Positions 1 through 7,031 are shown, counted from the first letter of the stretch. The stretch: 26,504 nt of DNA from JBJXFY01 sp046155815 (GCA_046155815.1 JBJXFY010000405.1:1-26504), one strand, 5' to 3'. Notes: generated by a model from the sequence alone, not told the origin. Numbers and translations are program-made.

Positions 1-168
1 TCTCCCTCTCGCGTGCCGGTCGTGTCCCGGTCACCAGCTCCTATTCGGGCATCCCGTCACCGGGAGCCCATGATGTCTTGCCTGACCGGGGGAGACCACC
101 GGGGGCGCGCGCCCCATCTAACCGAGGGTCCCGATTCACTCGGGACCACCTGCAGCGCCGGACAGCAC
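1..168. other. Non-coding flank left of the IS element
   Basis: I see no convincing gene here. The segment contains a perfect 8-bp stem with a 5-nt loop (127-134 paired with 140-147, loop TTCAC), and further left a 7-bp inverted pair around TCCCGGT...ACCGGGA. The 7-mer ATCTAAC at 116-122 fits the RYYYAAC core of an attC R'' site, but what follows does not pair with anything I can find, so I do not call an attC. If the inferred subterminal repeats of the IS are right, this stretch lies outside the element. Confidence 0.4.
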
Positions 169-216
169 GCCACCCGGCGGCCAAGGGGTTCGGGGTTGGA
201 AGGTCCGTCTTCAGGG

Positions 217-265
217 TGAGTGGTGAGGGGTGAGGGGAAAGTTGAGAGTCGTGCGTGGTGAGTTG
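217..265 (+). repeat. Degenerate 7-bp tandem repeats
   Basis: Seven consecutive heptads can be read: TGAGTGG, TGAGGGG, TGAGGGG, AAAGTTG, AGAGTCG, TGCGTGG, TGAGTTG. A further related unit, TGAGTCA, at 275-281 contains the transposase stop codon (read on the other strand). The block lies between the transposase stop and the inferred IS end. Units are degenerate but the 7-nt register holds. It is too short-period to be CRISPR and has no spacers. Confidence 0.6.
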
Positions 266-278
266 AGGCCGGGGTGAG

Positions 279-1418
279 TCAGTCCGCGCCCGCCGGTCCG
301 GCCGCCGCGGGCTTCAGGGTCCAGCCGAGGTCGCCGGCGGTGCAGCGGCCGGTGCGCCAGCGCCAGAGATCAATCGCCAGTTGCCGCGCCAGGGCCACGG
401 CGACCTTCTTCTTGAGCGACGCGCCGTGGGTGAGCCTCGGCAGCCACTTGCGCCGCGCGTGCCAGTTGGGCTGCCAGCGCAGGAGCCGCCAGACGGCCTC
501 GACCAGGAGTGTTCGGATGTGACTGTTCCCGTGGCGGTCAATGTGCCCGAAGCGCTGCACGCCCCCGCTGGAATGTTCCGAGGGACAGCAGCCGGTGTAG
601 CTGCCAATGGCTTTGCGGCCCTTGAATCTTCTCCAGTCACAGACCTCGCCGTCGAGCAGCGCCACGGTGAGCGCGCCCAGGCCGGCAGGGATGTCCCCGG
701 GCTTCACCAGCGCCTCCAGCCGCGCGGTGAGCTGCGCGATGGTCGCCTTCGCCGCCCGGATCTGCGCCACCACCGGCCCGAGCTGTTCGCGCACGAACTC
801 ACTGCATTCGGCGGTGAGTGCCTTCCACTTGCGCGGGCCGGCCCAGCCGCCGGGCAGGGTCTGGTGCTCGAACTCGAGGCGCAGGGCGCGGCCGTGGTTC
901 TCGAGCCGGCGCACCTCGCGCACCCAGAAGTCGCGCTGGCGGCCCAGCTCGCGGCGCTCGCGCTCCGCGGCGGTCGGGATGCGGATGGGGTGCAGCTCGT
1001 GCGGGTGGCCGTCGAGGTGGCGGGCCAGGCGCACGCACAGCTCGCGCGCGTCGAGGCGGTCGTTCTTGCGCCGCCGCTCCGGGGAGAGCCGGGTGGGCGT
1101 CGTCACGAGGGAGTGCGCGCCGGCGGCCTCCAGCGCCTCGTGGAGGGGGTAGCCGACGCCGCAGGCCTCGGACACGGCGTGGACCTCGTGCCCGGCGGCG
1201 CCGTGCGCCCGTACCCACTTCAGGTGCTGTTCAGGGGTGAGCTTCCGGGCGGGCGGGATCGGGCCGTGGCCGGCCTGGATCGCCGTGACGACGAAGTGGA
1301 GGTCCACGTCGAGGCCCAGGGCGTAGCGGAGGGGGGCCGGCGGCGGCGGCGCGGGCTTGCCGGGGGCGGGGACTTGGGGTGGAGTCGCCGGGTGATGCGG
1401 AGTTGCGGATGTTTTCAT
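279..1418 (-). CDS. IS110 family transposase (DEDD/Ser type)
   Basis: This is a transposase/recombinase of the IS110/IS1111/IS902 family, which moves its element through a circular intermediate and, in characterised members, is guided by a bridge RNA. The N-terminal RuvC-like domain shows the acidic residues in GLDVD (Asp about 37), VSEACG (Glu about 84) and KNDRLDA (Asp about 120 and 123). The C-terminal Tnp_20 domain shows CCPSEHSSGG, carrying the serine used in recombination (about 283-284), followed by GHIDRHGNSHIRTLL. Length (379 residues) is normal and the frame is open, so it looks intact. I chose the ATG at 1418; a TTG six bases upstream is possible. A proline-rich stretch of about 30 residues precedes the first catalytic Asp, longer than usual. 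No Shine-Dalgarno is visible. Confidence 0.93.
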   Translation of the reverse strand: MKTSATPHHPATPPQVPAPGKPAPPPPAPLRYALGLDVDLHFVVTAIQAGHGPIPPARKLTPEQHLKWVRAHGAAGHEVHAVSEACGVGYPLHEALEAAGAHSLVTTPTRLSPERRRKNDRLDARELCVRLARHLDGHPHELHPIRIPTAAERERRELGRQRDFWVREVRRLENHGRALRLEFEHQTLPGGWAGPRKWKALTAECSEFVREQLGPVVAQIRAAKATIAQLTARLEALVKPGDIPAGLGALTVALLDGEVCDWRRFKGRKAIGSYTGCCPSEHSSGGVQRFGHIDRHGNSHIRTLLVEAVWRLLRWQPNWHARRKWLPRLTHGASLKKKVAVALARQLAIDLWRWRTGRCTAGDLGWTLKPAAAGPAGAD

Positions 1419-1536
1419 GGCCAAGGCGGGATGCCCGAACGGCGCCCGCGCCGCAACCCGGCATGGCCCCTAACCCGGCCCTCGCGTCCAGGTTGCAATC
1501 GGACCCCCTTGTGGGCCGGGTCGCTGAGCTTGGGTC

Positions 1537-1543
1537 GTTGGGC
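1537..1543 (+). other. GTTRRRY core site at cassette left boundary
   Basis: GTTGGGC fits the GTTRRRY core at which integron integrases cut (between G and TT). It sits 4 bases before the start codon of the serine hydrolase, the usual place for a cassette's 5' boundary. The sequence upstream (1474-1520) holds an 8-bp stem but does not fold into a full attC, so this could be a disrupted attC, the remains of an attI, or chance. A 7-mer alone is weak evidence; it counts because a full attC lies at the other end of the same gene. Confidence 0.5.
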
Positions 1544-1547
1544 CGAA

Positions 1548-2945
1548 ATGAACCGCATCCGAGATATCATTACGTCGCTACTCATCTTGATGACTGCCTT
1601 CCTCGGCGCATGCGCGCGCCAGCAGGTGGACGCAGAGACTGCTTCCGAATCGCTTCTTGCTTCACGTGTGGACTCCCTGGTAGCGCCGCTCGTCTCGGCG
1701 CATGAATTCAGTGGGGCTGTCGTGCTCATGCGACGCGGTGAGGTCGTCTATCGGCGCGGATTTGGCATGGCCAACCATGCTGCGGGTGTTCCATTCACAC
1801 CGGACACGCCGTCCGACGGGGGATCCGTCGCCAAGACCTTCACGGCGGCGGGAGTCTGGTGGCTCGCCGCGGAAGGGCGGTTGGATCTCGATGCACCGGT
1901 CGTCCGCTATGTCCCGGAGCACCCGCATGCGCAGACGACTGTCAGGCACCTCATCGCGCACAGCAATGGCCTGCCACCGTACTATGGCTTCTTCGATCCA
2001 TATTTCGCAGCGGACGAAGTGCGCACGACGACCGCTTTGCTGCGAATAGTCTCCCTGCACGCGCCGGAGCCGGCCTTCGTACCCGGCACCAGGTTTGAAT
2101 ATTCAAATTTGGGCTTCGACGTTGCAGCGCTGGTGATCGAGCGAGTGTCCGGACAGAGCTACGAAGCGTTCGTGAGAGCCCGCTTCTTTGAGCCGCTCGG
2201 CATGCAGGCCAGCTTCGGGCGGCCAGCGCGATTCGCCGACTGGCGCGGTGTGCGCACCATGGGGTACCGCTGGAGTGACGGTGCGTGGACCACCAACGAC
2301 GTCCTCGACATGGAAGCCTTCCTCGGCGCGTCGAATCTCTACTTCTCGGCTGCCGACCTGGCGCGGTGGGGCAGCGCGAACGCGACGGGATCCGCGCTTC
2401 CAGCCGCCGTGGTCGAGGCCGGCCAGAAACACATCGACATCGGCGGCGGACACTCTGGCATCACGGGGCTGAGCTGGTACTGCGACGATTCACAATCCCG
2501 GTGCCATTACACCGGGGACTATAATGCCTTCTACAGTTTCGTGTACTGGGATCGCGTGAACCAGGTAGCGGTGGCATTCGTCAGCAACAGCACCATGCCA
2601 TGGTGGACACGCATCGGCCTGCAACGCGCGCTCGTGAGGGCGTTCGAATCTCACCCTGGCGCGATCGATGATTCCCTCGCATTCGCTCGATTCGATCCGA
2701 AAAACCGCGCCGTCGTCGCCGGTAGCTACAGCGCGCAGGCGCTGGGCTCAATCACGATCAGCGCCGACTCCGACGGACTGCACTTTCAAGCTGGTTCCGC
2801 GCTGCGCTTCGGGATGTTTCCCGTGAGCGAGGACGTGTTCTACGTGCCGGGCCTCGACTACTTCGTGGCGTTCAGCGGCGGCCAACCACCACCGACAATA
2901 CACGTCAGGTCCATGGAGCTTGACGTCGTTGGGCGACGGCTGTGA
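1548..2945 (+). CDS. Lipoprotein serine hydrolase, class C beta-lactamase fold
   Basis: This is a 465-residue member of the beta-lactamase/transpeptidase-like serine hydrolase family (PF00144 type), which includes esterases, D-aminopeptidases, PBP4*-type enzymes and AmpC. Visible motifs are SVAK (nucleophile Ser93, Lys96), YSN (Tyr185, Asn187) and HSG (302-304) in place of KTG. The N-terminus is a signal peptide with lipobox LGAC (Cys22), so it is probably membrane-anchored. I chose the ATG at 1548 because it gives this signal peptide; the frame stays open far upstream only as a shadow of the transposase. Base composition is visibly less GC-rich than the neighbours, with more A/T-ending codons, consistent with transfer. 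It is flanked by an integron-type core site and an attC-like site and is probably a gene cassette. The substrate is unknown and beta-lactamase activity is not implied. Confidence 0.88.
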   Translation: MNRIRDIITSLLILMTAFLGACARQQVDAETASESLLASRVDSLVAPLVSAHEFSGAVVLMRRGEVVYRRGFGMANHAAGVPFTPDTPSDGGSVAKTFTAAGVWWLAAEGRLDLDAPVVRYVPEHPHAQTTVRHLIAHSNGLPPYYGFFDPYFAADEVRTTTALLRIVSLHAPEPAFVPGTRFEYSNLGFDVAALVIERVSGQSYEAFVRARFFEPLGMQASFGRPARFADWRGVRTMGYRWSDGAWTTNDVLDMEAFLGASNLYFSAADLARWGSANATGSALPAAVVEAGQKHIDIGGGHSGITGLSWYCDDSQSRCHYTGDYNAFYSFVYWDRVNQVAVAFVSNSTMPWWTRIGLQRALVRAFESHPGAIDDSLAFARFDPKNRAVVAGSYSAQALGSITISADSDGLHFQAGSALRFGMFPVSEDVFYVPGLDYFVAFSGGQPPPTIHVRSMELDVVGRRL

Positions 2946-2955
2946 TCGAGTTGCG

Positions 2956-3015
2956 GTCCAACTACCGCTTGCAGCAGACGCGGCCAAGCCGCGCGGCTGA
3001 AGCGGCGCGTTGGCC
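2956..3015 (+). other. attC-like integron recombination site (59-base element)
   Basis: R'' is GTCCAAC (2956-2962, fits RYYYAAC) and R' is GTTGGCC (3009-3015, one mismatch to GTTRRRY). Inside, CCGCTT (2965-2970) pairs with AAGCGG (3000-3005) and CAGC (2972-2975) pairs with GCTG (2996-2999). This leaves G2971 unpaired as an extrahelical base. TA (2963-2964) faces CGC (3006-3008) as an unpaired central spacer. The top is a 6-bp stem CGCGGC/GCCGCG (2979-2984 with 2988-2993) with a 3-nt loop. Order, spacing and the 60-bp length are those of a short attC. The site begins 10 bases after the serine hydrolase stop codon, the normal position in a cassette. Confidence 0.8.
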
Positions 3016-3382
3016 GCGACGACCCACATTGCACACACCACATCAAGGCACCCTGGCAGGTCATTGAAAGACCCTGCGGCGGCGGTGGAGAAGGTTGGAG
3101 GATGTTCGTCTGACCGGGAATGTGGGGAGCTGTTGATCCTCAGTCCCATCGTCAAGGAGACCGCGCCGCTGAACAGTTTCGTCTGGAACGAGCCTTGGAC
3201 CTTCCGCGACCGGCGCGCGGGGCCGGTTCGCGGGCGCGGGGTGGGACCGGTTGGCCACCGGTCCACCGTCCGTTTCGCAGCAGAGCGCATTCATGGGCGT
3301 GATGGCGTACGCATGCCGGCCGGAGGTGAATGGAGGACGGGCTGAAAACCAGTCCCACGGCGCTGCCGTGTCCCAGGCAAAA
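3016..3382. other. Non-coding interval between cassette and sodA terminator
   Basis: I find no supported gene in this interval. Short open frames on both strands have no recognisable domain, and their residue composition is that of random GC-rich sequence. It contains one perfect hairpin, GGACCGGT/ACCGGTCC (3244-3251 with 3257-3264, loop TGGCC), without a following T-run on either strand. Confidence 0.5.
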
Positions 3383-3411
3383 CGCCGCGCGCCCGTTCGG
3401 GACGCGCGGCG
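3383..3411 (-). terminator. Intrinsic terminator of sodA
   Basis: A 9-bp perfect stem (3383-3391 with 3403-3411) is extended by an inner CCCG/CGGG stem around a TT loop. Read on the minus strand, TTTT follows immediately. It starts 18 bases beyond the sodA stop codon, in the right orientation for a rho-independent terminator. Confidence 0.8.
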
Positions 3412-3429
3412 CAGAGGAAGCTCTTCGGC

Positions 3430-4044
3430 TCAGGCGTTCTTCGCGACCTCGGCCCAGTTCACCACGGACCACCAGGCCTTGAGGTAGTCGGCGCGCTTGT
3501 TCTGGTACTTGAGGTAGTAGGCGTGTTCCCACACGTCGCAGCCAAGCAGGGCCTTGCCTTCGCAGCCGGCGACGGCCTTGCCCATGAGGGGATTGTCCTG
3601 GTTGGCGGTGCTGGCGATCTCCAGCTTGCCGGCGGGACTCCGCAGCAGCCAGACCCAGCCGGAGCCGAAGCGGCCAAGGCCCGCGGCCTCGAACTTGGCC
3701 TTGAACTCGTCGAGGCTGCCGAAGGTGGCGTTGATCTCGTCGGCGAGCTTGCCGGAGGGGGGGCTGCCGCCGGGCGTCATCGTCCTCCAGAAGTAGCCGT
3801 GGTTCCAGTGGCCACCGCCGTTGTTGCGGACCGGGCCGCGGATGGCGTCGGGCACGGAGGCCAGGTCGGCGATGAGGGCTTCGAGGGGCTTCGCCTCGAG
3901 GTCGGCGTTGCCGGCGAGGGCCTTGTTCAGGTTGTCCACGTAGGCCTTGTGGTGGCGGCCGTGGTGGATCTCCATCGTGGCGGCGTCAAGGGCCGGTTCG
4001 AGCGCGTTGTTGGCGTAAGGAAGAGGAGGCAGTTCGTGGGGCAT
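3430..4044 (-). CDS. sodA: Superoxide dismutase, Mn type
   Basis: This 204-residue Fe/Mn superoxide dismutase converts superoxide to hydrogen peroxide and oxygen; there is no signal peptide, so it is cytosolic. Metal ligands by motif are His27 (MEIHHGRHH), His82 (WNHGYFW), Asp170 and His174 (CDVWEHAYYLKY). The outer-sphere Gln lies in the C-terminal half (Gln149, NQDNPLMG) and the equivalent N-terminal position is Gly77, the pattern of manganese rather than iron enzymes. The C-terminus is complete. The gene is monocistronic with a strong terminator and converges on the serine hydrolase cassette. Metal use in vivo can be cambialistic. Confidence 0.96.
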   Translation of the reverse strand: MPHELPPLPYANNALEPALDAATMEIHHGRHHKAYVDNLNKALAGNADLEAKPLEALIADLASVPDAIRGPVRNNGGGHWNHGYFWRTMTPGGSPPSGKLADEINATFGSLDEFKAKFEAAGLGRFGSGWVWLLRSPAGKLEIASTANQDNPLMGKAVAGCEGKALLGCDVWEHAYYLKYQNKRADYLKAWWSVVNWAEVAKNA

Positions 4045-4223
4045 GGCGTTGGTCGTTGAGTGTTCCCAAATCGGTGCGCGGCCTCGCCCGGACGGCTGCG
4101 CGGTGGCGGGAGTCTAGCGGGCGACCGAAATGGAACAAGGACGGCTGAAGGCCCGTGGCGGCTCAGGGCTGGCCGTGTGAATTTTCTCCCGCCTCACGTA
4201 CCAAAAAAGATGCGGCTGCCCGC

Positions 4224-4583
4224 ATGGCGTCGGAGCGTCCGCTTCCGGTGATCTTTTTCTGCACCGTGGCCGGCCGTGATCCGGCGCGGGAGCAGCGGCG
4301 CGGCATGCCGCCCGACGAACGCCGCATCATCGGCGAGGATTTGAAGATCCTGCAGTTCCGCCGGCCGGCGGGGACGCCGCTGGTACGGCCGTTCGGTGAC
4401 GGCCTGTGGGAACCGCGTACGCGGCTGCCGACGCGAATCGCCCGCTGCCTGTCCCAAGCGCCGGCCTGACGCCTCATCGTCCTGCACGACTTCATCAAGA
4501 AAACCCACAAAACGCCCCCCGCCTAACTCGAACTGGCCCGGCAACGCAGACATGCCCATGAAAGAGCTGAAGCAGCGGCGTAA
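4224..4583 (+). pseudogene. RelE/HigB-like toxin, interrupted by two stop codons
   Basis: Reading one continuous frame from ATG 4224 gives the typical sequence of phage-Gp49/HigB-like RelE-superfamily toxins. Blocks include PVIFF, PPDERRIIGEDLKILQF, GDGLWEPRTRLP, RIARCL, LIVLHDFIKKTHKTPPA and LELARQRR. The frame is broken by TGA at 4467-4469 and TAA at 4524-4526. Both breaks are substitutions, since the homologous blocks before and after stay in the same frame. The natural stop would be TAA at 4581-4583, overlapping the antitoxin start, as is normal for these pairs. The truncated product (81 residues) would lack the C-terminal strand-helix region, which contains active-site residues in the family. 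It is probably inactive. Confidence 0.8.
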
Positions 4584-4863
4584 TCCGCATGACGGCAGCA
4601 GCCTCGACGACCTGCTCCGCGACGACGGAATCCTGGAGGAGGTCGGGACCGCGGCGCTCAAGCGCGCCGTCGCCCTCGAACTCGGTGAACTGATGGCGCA
4701 CCAAGGCGTGCCCGAGACGGCGCTAGCCCGCCAGATGCGCACCTCGCGTGCGGCGGTGGACCGGCTGCTCGATCCCGACCACGTGGCGTTGACCCTGGAA
4801 ACTCTGACCCGCGCGGCCGGGGCCCTGGGGTGCCGGGTACGGATCGAGCTCGTGCCGGCGTGA
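4552..4863 (+). CDS. XRE-family antitoxin of a HigB-like TA pair
   Basis: This 103-residue helix-turn-helix protein is of the kind encoded just downstream of HigB/Gp49-like toxins. The N-terminal half (NPHDGSSLDDLL, then ILEEVG) is the toxin-contacting part in this family. The HTH is in ALARQMRTSRAAVDRLLDP (about residues 60-80), and the C-terminus GCRVRIELVPA is typical. It would bind and block the toxin and repress the shared promoter. The start at 4552 overlaps the end of the toxin frame; ATG 4558 is equally possible. The gene is intact although its toxin is broken. Confidence 0.85.
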   Translation: MPMKELKQRRNPHDGSSLDDLLRDDGILEEVGTAALKRAVALELGELMAHQGVPETALARQMRTSRAAVDRLLDPDHVALTLETLTRAAGALGCRVRIELVPA

Positions 4864-4910
4864 CCTGAGCCCGCGCCGTCGACGTCCCTGCCGCTCACGC
4901 GAAACGAAAC

Positions 4911-4944
4911 AAGCCGCCGGCCTGCGCCGCGTCATTCGGCTTTT
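4911..4944 (+). terminator. Possible terminator after the antitoxin gene
   Basis: AAGCCG (4911-4916) can pair with CGGCTT (4937-4942), with the T-run continuing to TTTT. The stem is only 6 bp and the loop is 20 nt, so this is weak. Its position between the antitoxin stop and the next start codon is sensible. Confidence 0.3.
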
Positions 4945-4978
4945 CCGCGCGGCGGGGCGCCCCATTTTCCCTGCCCTC

Positions 4979-6982
4979 ATGGCCAGCCCGAGAACTGACG
5001 AACCCTCCCCGGCGTCCGCCGCCGCGCCCGCCCGCCGGCCGCTCGGTGCGCTGCACGCGCGCCTCGACCGCTCATTCCTCGAGTACGCCAGCTACGTCAT
5101 CCGCGACCGAGCCATCCCGAACCTCGCGGACGGCCTGAAGCCCGTGCAGCGCCGCATCCTCTGGGCCATGCACGAGCAGGACAACGGCCGCTTCGCCAAG
5201 GTCGCCAACCTCGTCGGCGCGACGATGCCCTACCACCCGCACGGCGACGCGGCCATCGGCGACGCGCTCGTGGTGCTGGCGAACAAGCAGTACCTCGTCG
5301 AGCGGCAGGGCAACTTCGGCAACATCTTCACCGGCGACCCGCCGGCCGCCCCGCGCTACATCGAGGCCCGCCTCACCGAGCTGGCGCGCACCGAGCTCTT
5401 CAACGACGAGCTCACGGAGTTCGTCCCCACCTATGACAACTCACGGCGCGAGCCGGTCACGCTGCCCTGCAAGCTGCCGCTGCTGCTCATGCTCGGCACC
5501 GAGGGCATCGCCGTGGGCCTCTCCGCGCGCATCCTGCCGCACAACCTCATCGAGCTGCTCGAGGCGGAGGTCGCGATACTGGAGGGCCGGCCCTTCAAGG
5601 TCGTGCCCGACTTCCCGACCGGCGGCCTGATGGACGCCAAGGAGTACGCCGACGGCCGCGGCTCCGTGCTCGTGCGCGCCAAGGTGAAGGTCAACAAGGA
5701 CGGCATGGTGCTCATCACGGAGCTGCCGCCCTTCGCCACGACGGAGGGCGTCATCGCCTCGATCGAGGACGCCGCGCGCAAGGGCAGGCTGAAGGTCAAG
5801 TCGCTCAACGACTACACCTCCGAGCGGGTCGAGATCGCCATCGAGCCGCCGCGCGACGTGGATCCGGCGAAGCTGGTGGACGCGCTGTACGCCTTCACCC
5901 AGTGCGAGCAGTCGGTGCAGAGCCGGATCATCGTCATCCGCGACCAGCGGCCGGTGGAGATGGCGGTGTCCGAGGTGCTGCGGGCCAACACGGAGCAGCT
6001 CGTCACGCTGCTGCGGCGCGAGCTCGAGCTGGGGGAGAAGAAGCTCGGACAGGAACTCCACTTCAAGACGCTCGTCCAGCTCTTCGTCGAGCACCGCGTT
6101 TACAAGCGGATTGAGGGAGCGAAGACTGCCGACGCCGTCGCCAAGGAAATCCACGAGGGCTTCAAGCCGCTGCGCCGGCAGATGCTCCGCGACCTGGCGG
6201 ACGAGGACGTCGAGCAGCTCCTGCGCGTGCCCATCCGGCGCATCTCGCTGTTCGACATCGAGCAGCACCGCGACGAGATGGAGAAGCTCAAGGCCGGGCT
6301 GGCCCAGATCAGGAGGCACCTGAAGAACGTGACGGGCTTTGCCATCGCGCGGCTGAGGGGTCTGATCGAGAAGCACCGCGACGAGTTCCCCCGGCTGACG
6401 CGCACCGGCCGCTTCGACGAGGTCGAGGCGAAGGAGGTGGCCTTCAAGACCTTCAAGCTCACCTACGAGCGCGATTCCGGATACCTCGGCCACAAGGCCG
6501 GCGGCGACGAGTTCACCACCATGTGCAGCCAGTTCGACAAGCTGCTGCTCGTCTTCCGCGACGGCCGGTACAAGGTGATCGAGCTGCCGGAAAAGCTCTT
6601 CGTCGGCAATGACCTCATCCATGTCGGCCCGCCCGAGCGCGACCGCGTCTTCACCGTGGCCTACGCGGAGAAGGACGCCACCTGGATCAAGCGCTTCACC
6701 TTCGGCGGCACGATCCTCGACAAGGAGTACGCGCTGCACCCCTTCCCCAAGGCGAAGGTGCTGCTCTTCGAGCCGGACACGCCGGAGCAGGTCTTCATCA
6801 AGTACAAGCCGGCGCCCTACCAGCGCATCACCCAGCAGGTGGCGAAGCCCGCCGAGCTGGCCGTGAAGAACGCGAAGGCCCGCGGCAACCAGGTCTCGAT
6901 CAAGGACGTCGCCAGCATCAACGTGAAGCCGCCGCGCAACTGGGATGACCAGGAGACGCCCAGCGTGCTGCACTTCGTGTAG
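4979..6982 (+). CDS. parC: DNA topoisomerase IV / gyrase-like subunit A
   Basis: This 667-residue type IIA topoisomerase A subunit is the DNA-breaking half of an A2B2 enzyme. The breakage-reunion domain starts near residue 30 (LEYASYVIRDRAIPNLADGLKP in two blocks). The catalytic Arg126-Tyr127 pair is in AAPRYIEARL. The quinolone-region helix reads HPHGDAAIGD, with Ala at the GyrA Ser83 position and Asp at the Asp87 position. After the coiled-coil and tower parts (about 330-480), the C-terminal beta-pinwheel region is short (about residues 490-650). I find no GyrA box (QRRGGKG), so decatenation rather than supercoiling is more likely. No B subunit lies nearby. It resembles the second, shorter GyrA/ParC-like set found in Chlamydiae and Verrucomicrobia; the gene symbol is therefore provisional. 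Confidence 0.9.
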   Translation: MASPRTDEPSPASAAAPARRPLGALHARLDRSFLEYASYVIRDRAIPNLADGLKPVQRRILWAMHEQDNGRFAKVANLVGATMPYHPHGDAAIGDALVVLANKQYLVERQGNFGNIFTGDPPAAPRYIEARLTELARTELFNDELTEFVPTYDNSRREPVTLPCKLPLLLMLGTEGIAVGLSARILPHNLIELLEAEVAILEGRPFKVVPDFPTGGLMDAKEYADGRGSVLVRAKVKVNKDGMVLITELPPFATTEGVIASIEDAARKGRLKVKSLNDYTSERVEIAIEPPRDVDPAKLVDALYAFTQCEQSVQSRIIVIRDQRPVEMAVSEVLRANTEQLVTLLRRELELGEKKLGQELHFKTLVQLFVEHRVYKRIEGAKTADAVAKEIHEGFKPLRRQMLRDLADEDVEQLLRVPIRRISLFDIEQHRDEMEKLKAGLAQIRRHLKNVTGFAIARLRGLIEKHRDEFPRLTRTGRFDEVEAKEVAFKTFKLTYERDSGYLGHKAGGDEFTTMCSQFDKLLLVFRDGRYKVIELPEKLFVGNDLIHVGPPERDRVFTVAYAEKDATWIKRFTFGGTILDKEYALHPFPKAKVLLFEPDTPEQVFIKYKPAPYQRITQQVAKPAELAVKNAKARGNQVSIKDVASINVKPPRNWDDQETPSVLHFV

Positions 6983-7031
6983 CGGAGGGCCGATTCCGGC
7001 AGTGGCACACCTTGGCCGCGTGCGATGAGGC

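Larger units (their letters stand above)
169..1524 (-). mobile_element. IS110-family insertion sequence (probably IS1111 type)
   Basis: The core is the DEDD transposase encoded on the minus strand. A 20-base segment at 1505-1524 matches the reverse complement of 169-188 at 16 of 20 positions. The two lie about 90-110 bases outside the coding region on either side. IS1111-type members of the IS110 family have subterminal rather than terminal inverted repeats, so the true tips should lie a few bases beyond these coordinates. No target duplication is expected for this family, and I see none. An 8-bp perfect stem (1474-1481 with 1513-1520) lies in the non-coding end upstream of the transposase. 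The right tip lies within about 12 bases of a GTTRRRY integron core site. The repeats were found by eye, so the element borders are inferred. Confidence 0.6.

Noticed and set aside
217..281. CRISPR array
   Set aside because: The repeat unit is 7 nt without spacers and no cas genes are present.
1474..1543. A complete second attC upstream of the serine hydrolase
   Set aside because: The stem 1474-1481/1513-1520 is perfect, but the 16 bases before GTTGGGC have no pairing partner and the R'' candidate is off-consensus; only the core site is retained.
381..2945. A single 854-codon plus-strand open frame
   Set aside because: Its first part is the antisense shadow of the transposase. Only from ATG 1548 does it show a signal peptide and a family fold, so the gene starts there.
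3010..3345. Small ORFs in the interval after the cassette
   Set aside because: No family resemblance, biased composition, and overlapping frames on both strands.
4467..4526. Stop-codon readthrough or selenocysteine in the toxin frame
   Set aside because: A TAA follows the TGA in the same frame, and there is no sign of a SECIS-like structure; nonsense decay is simpler.
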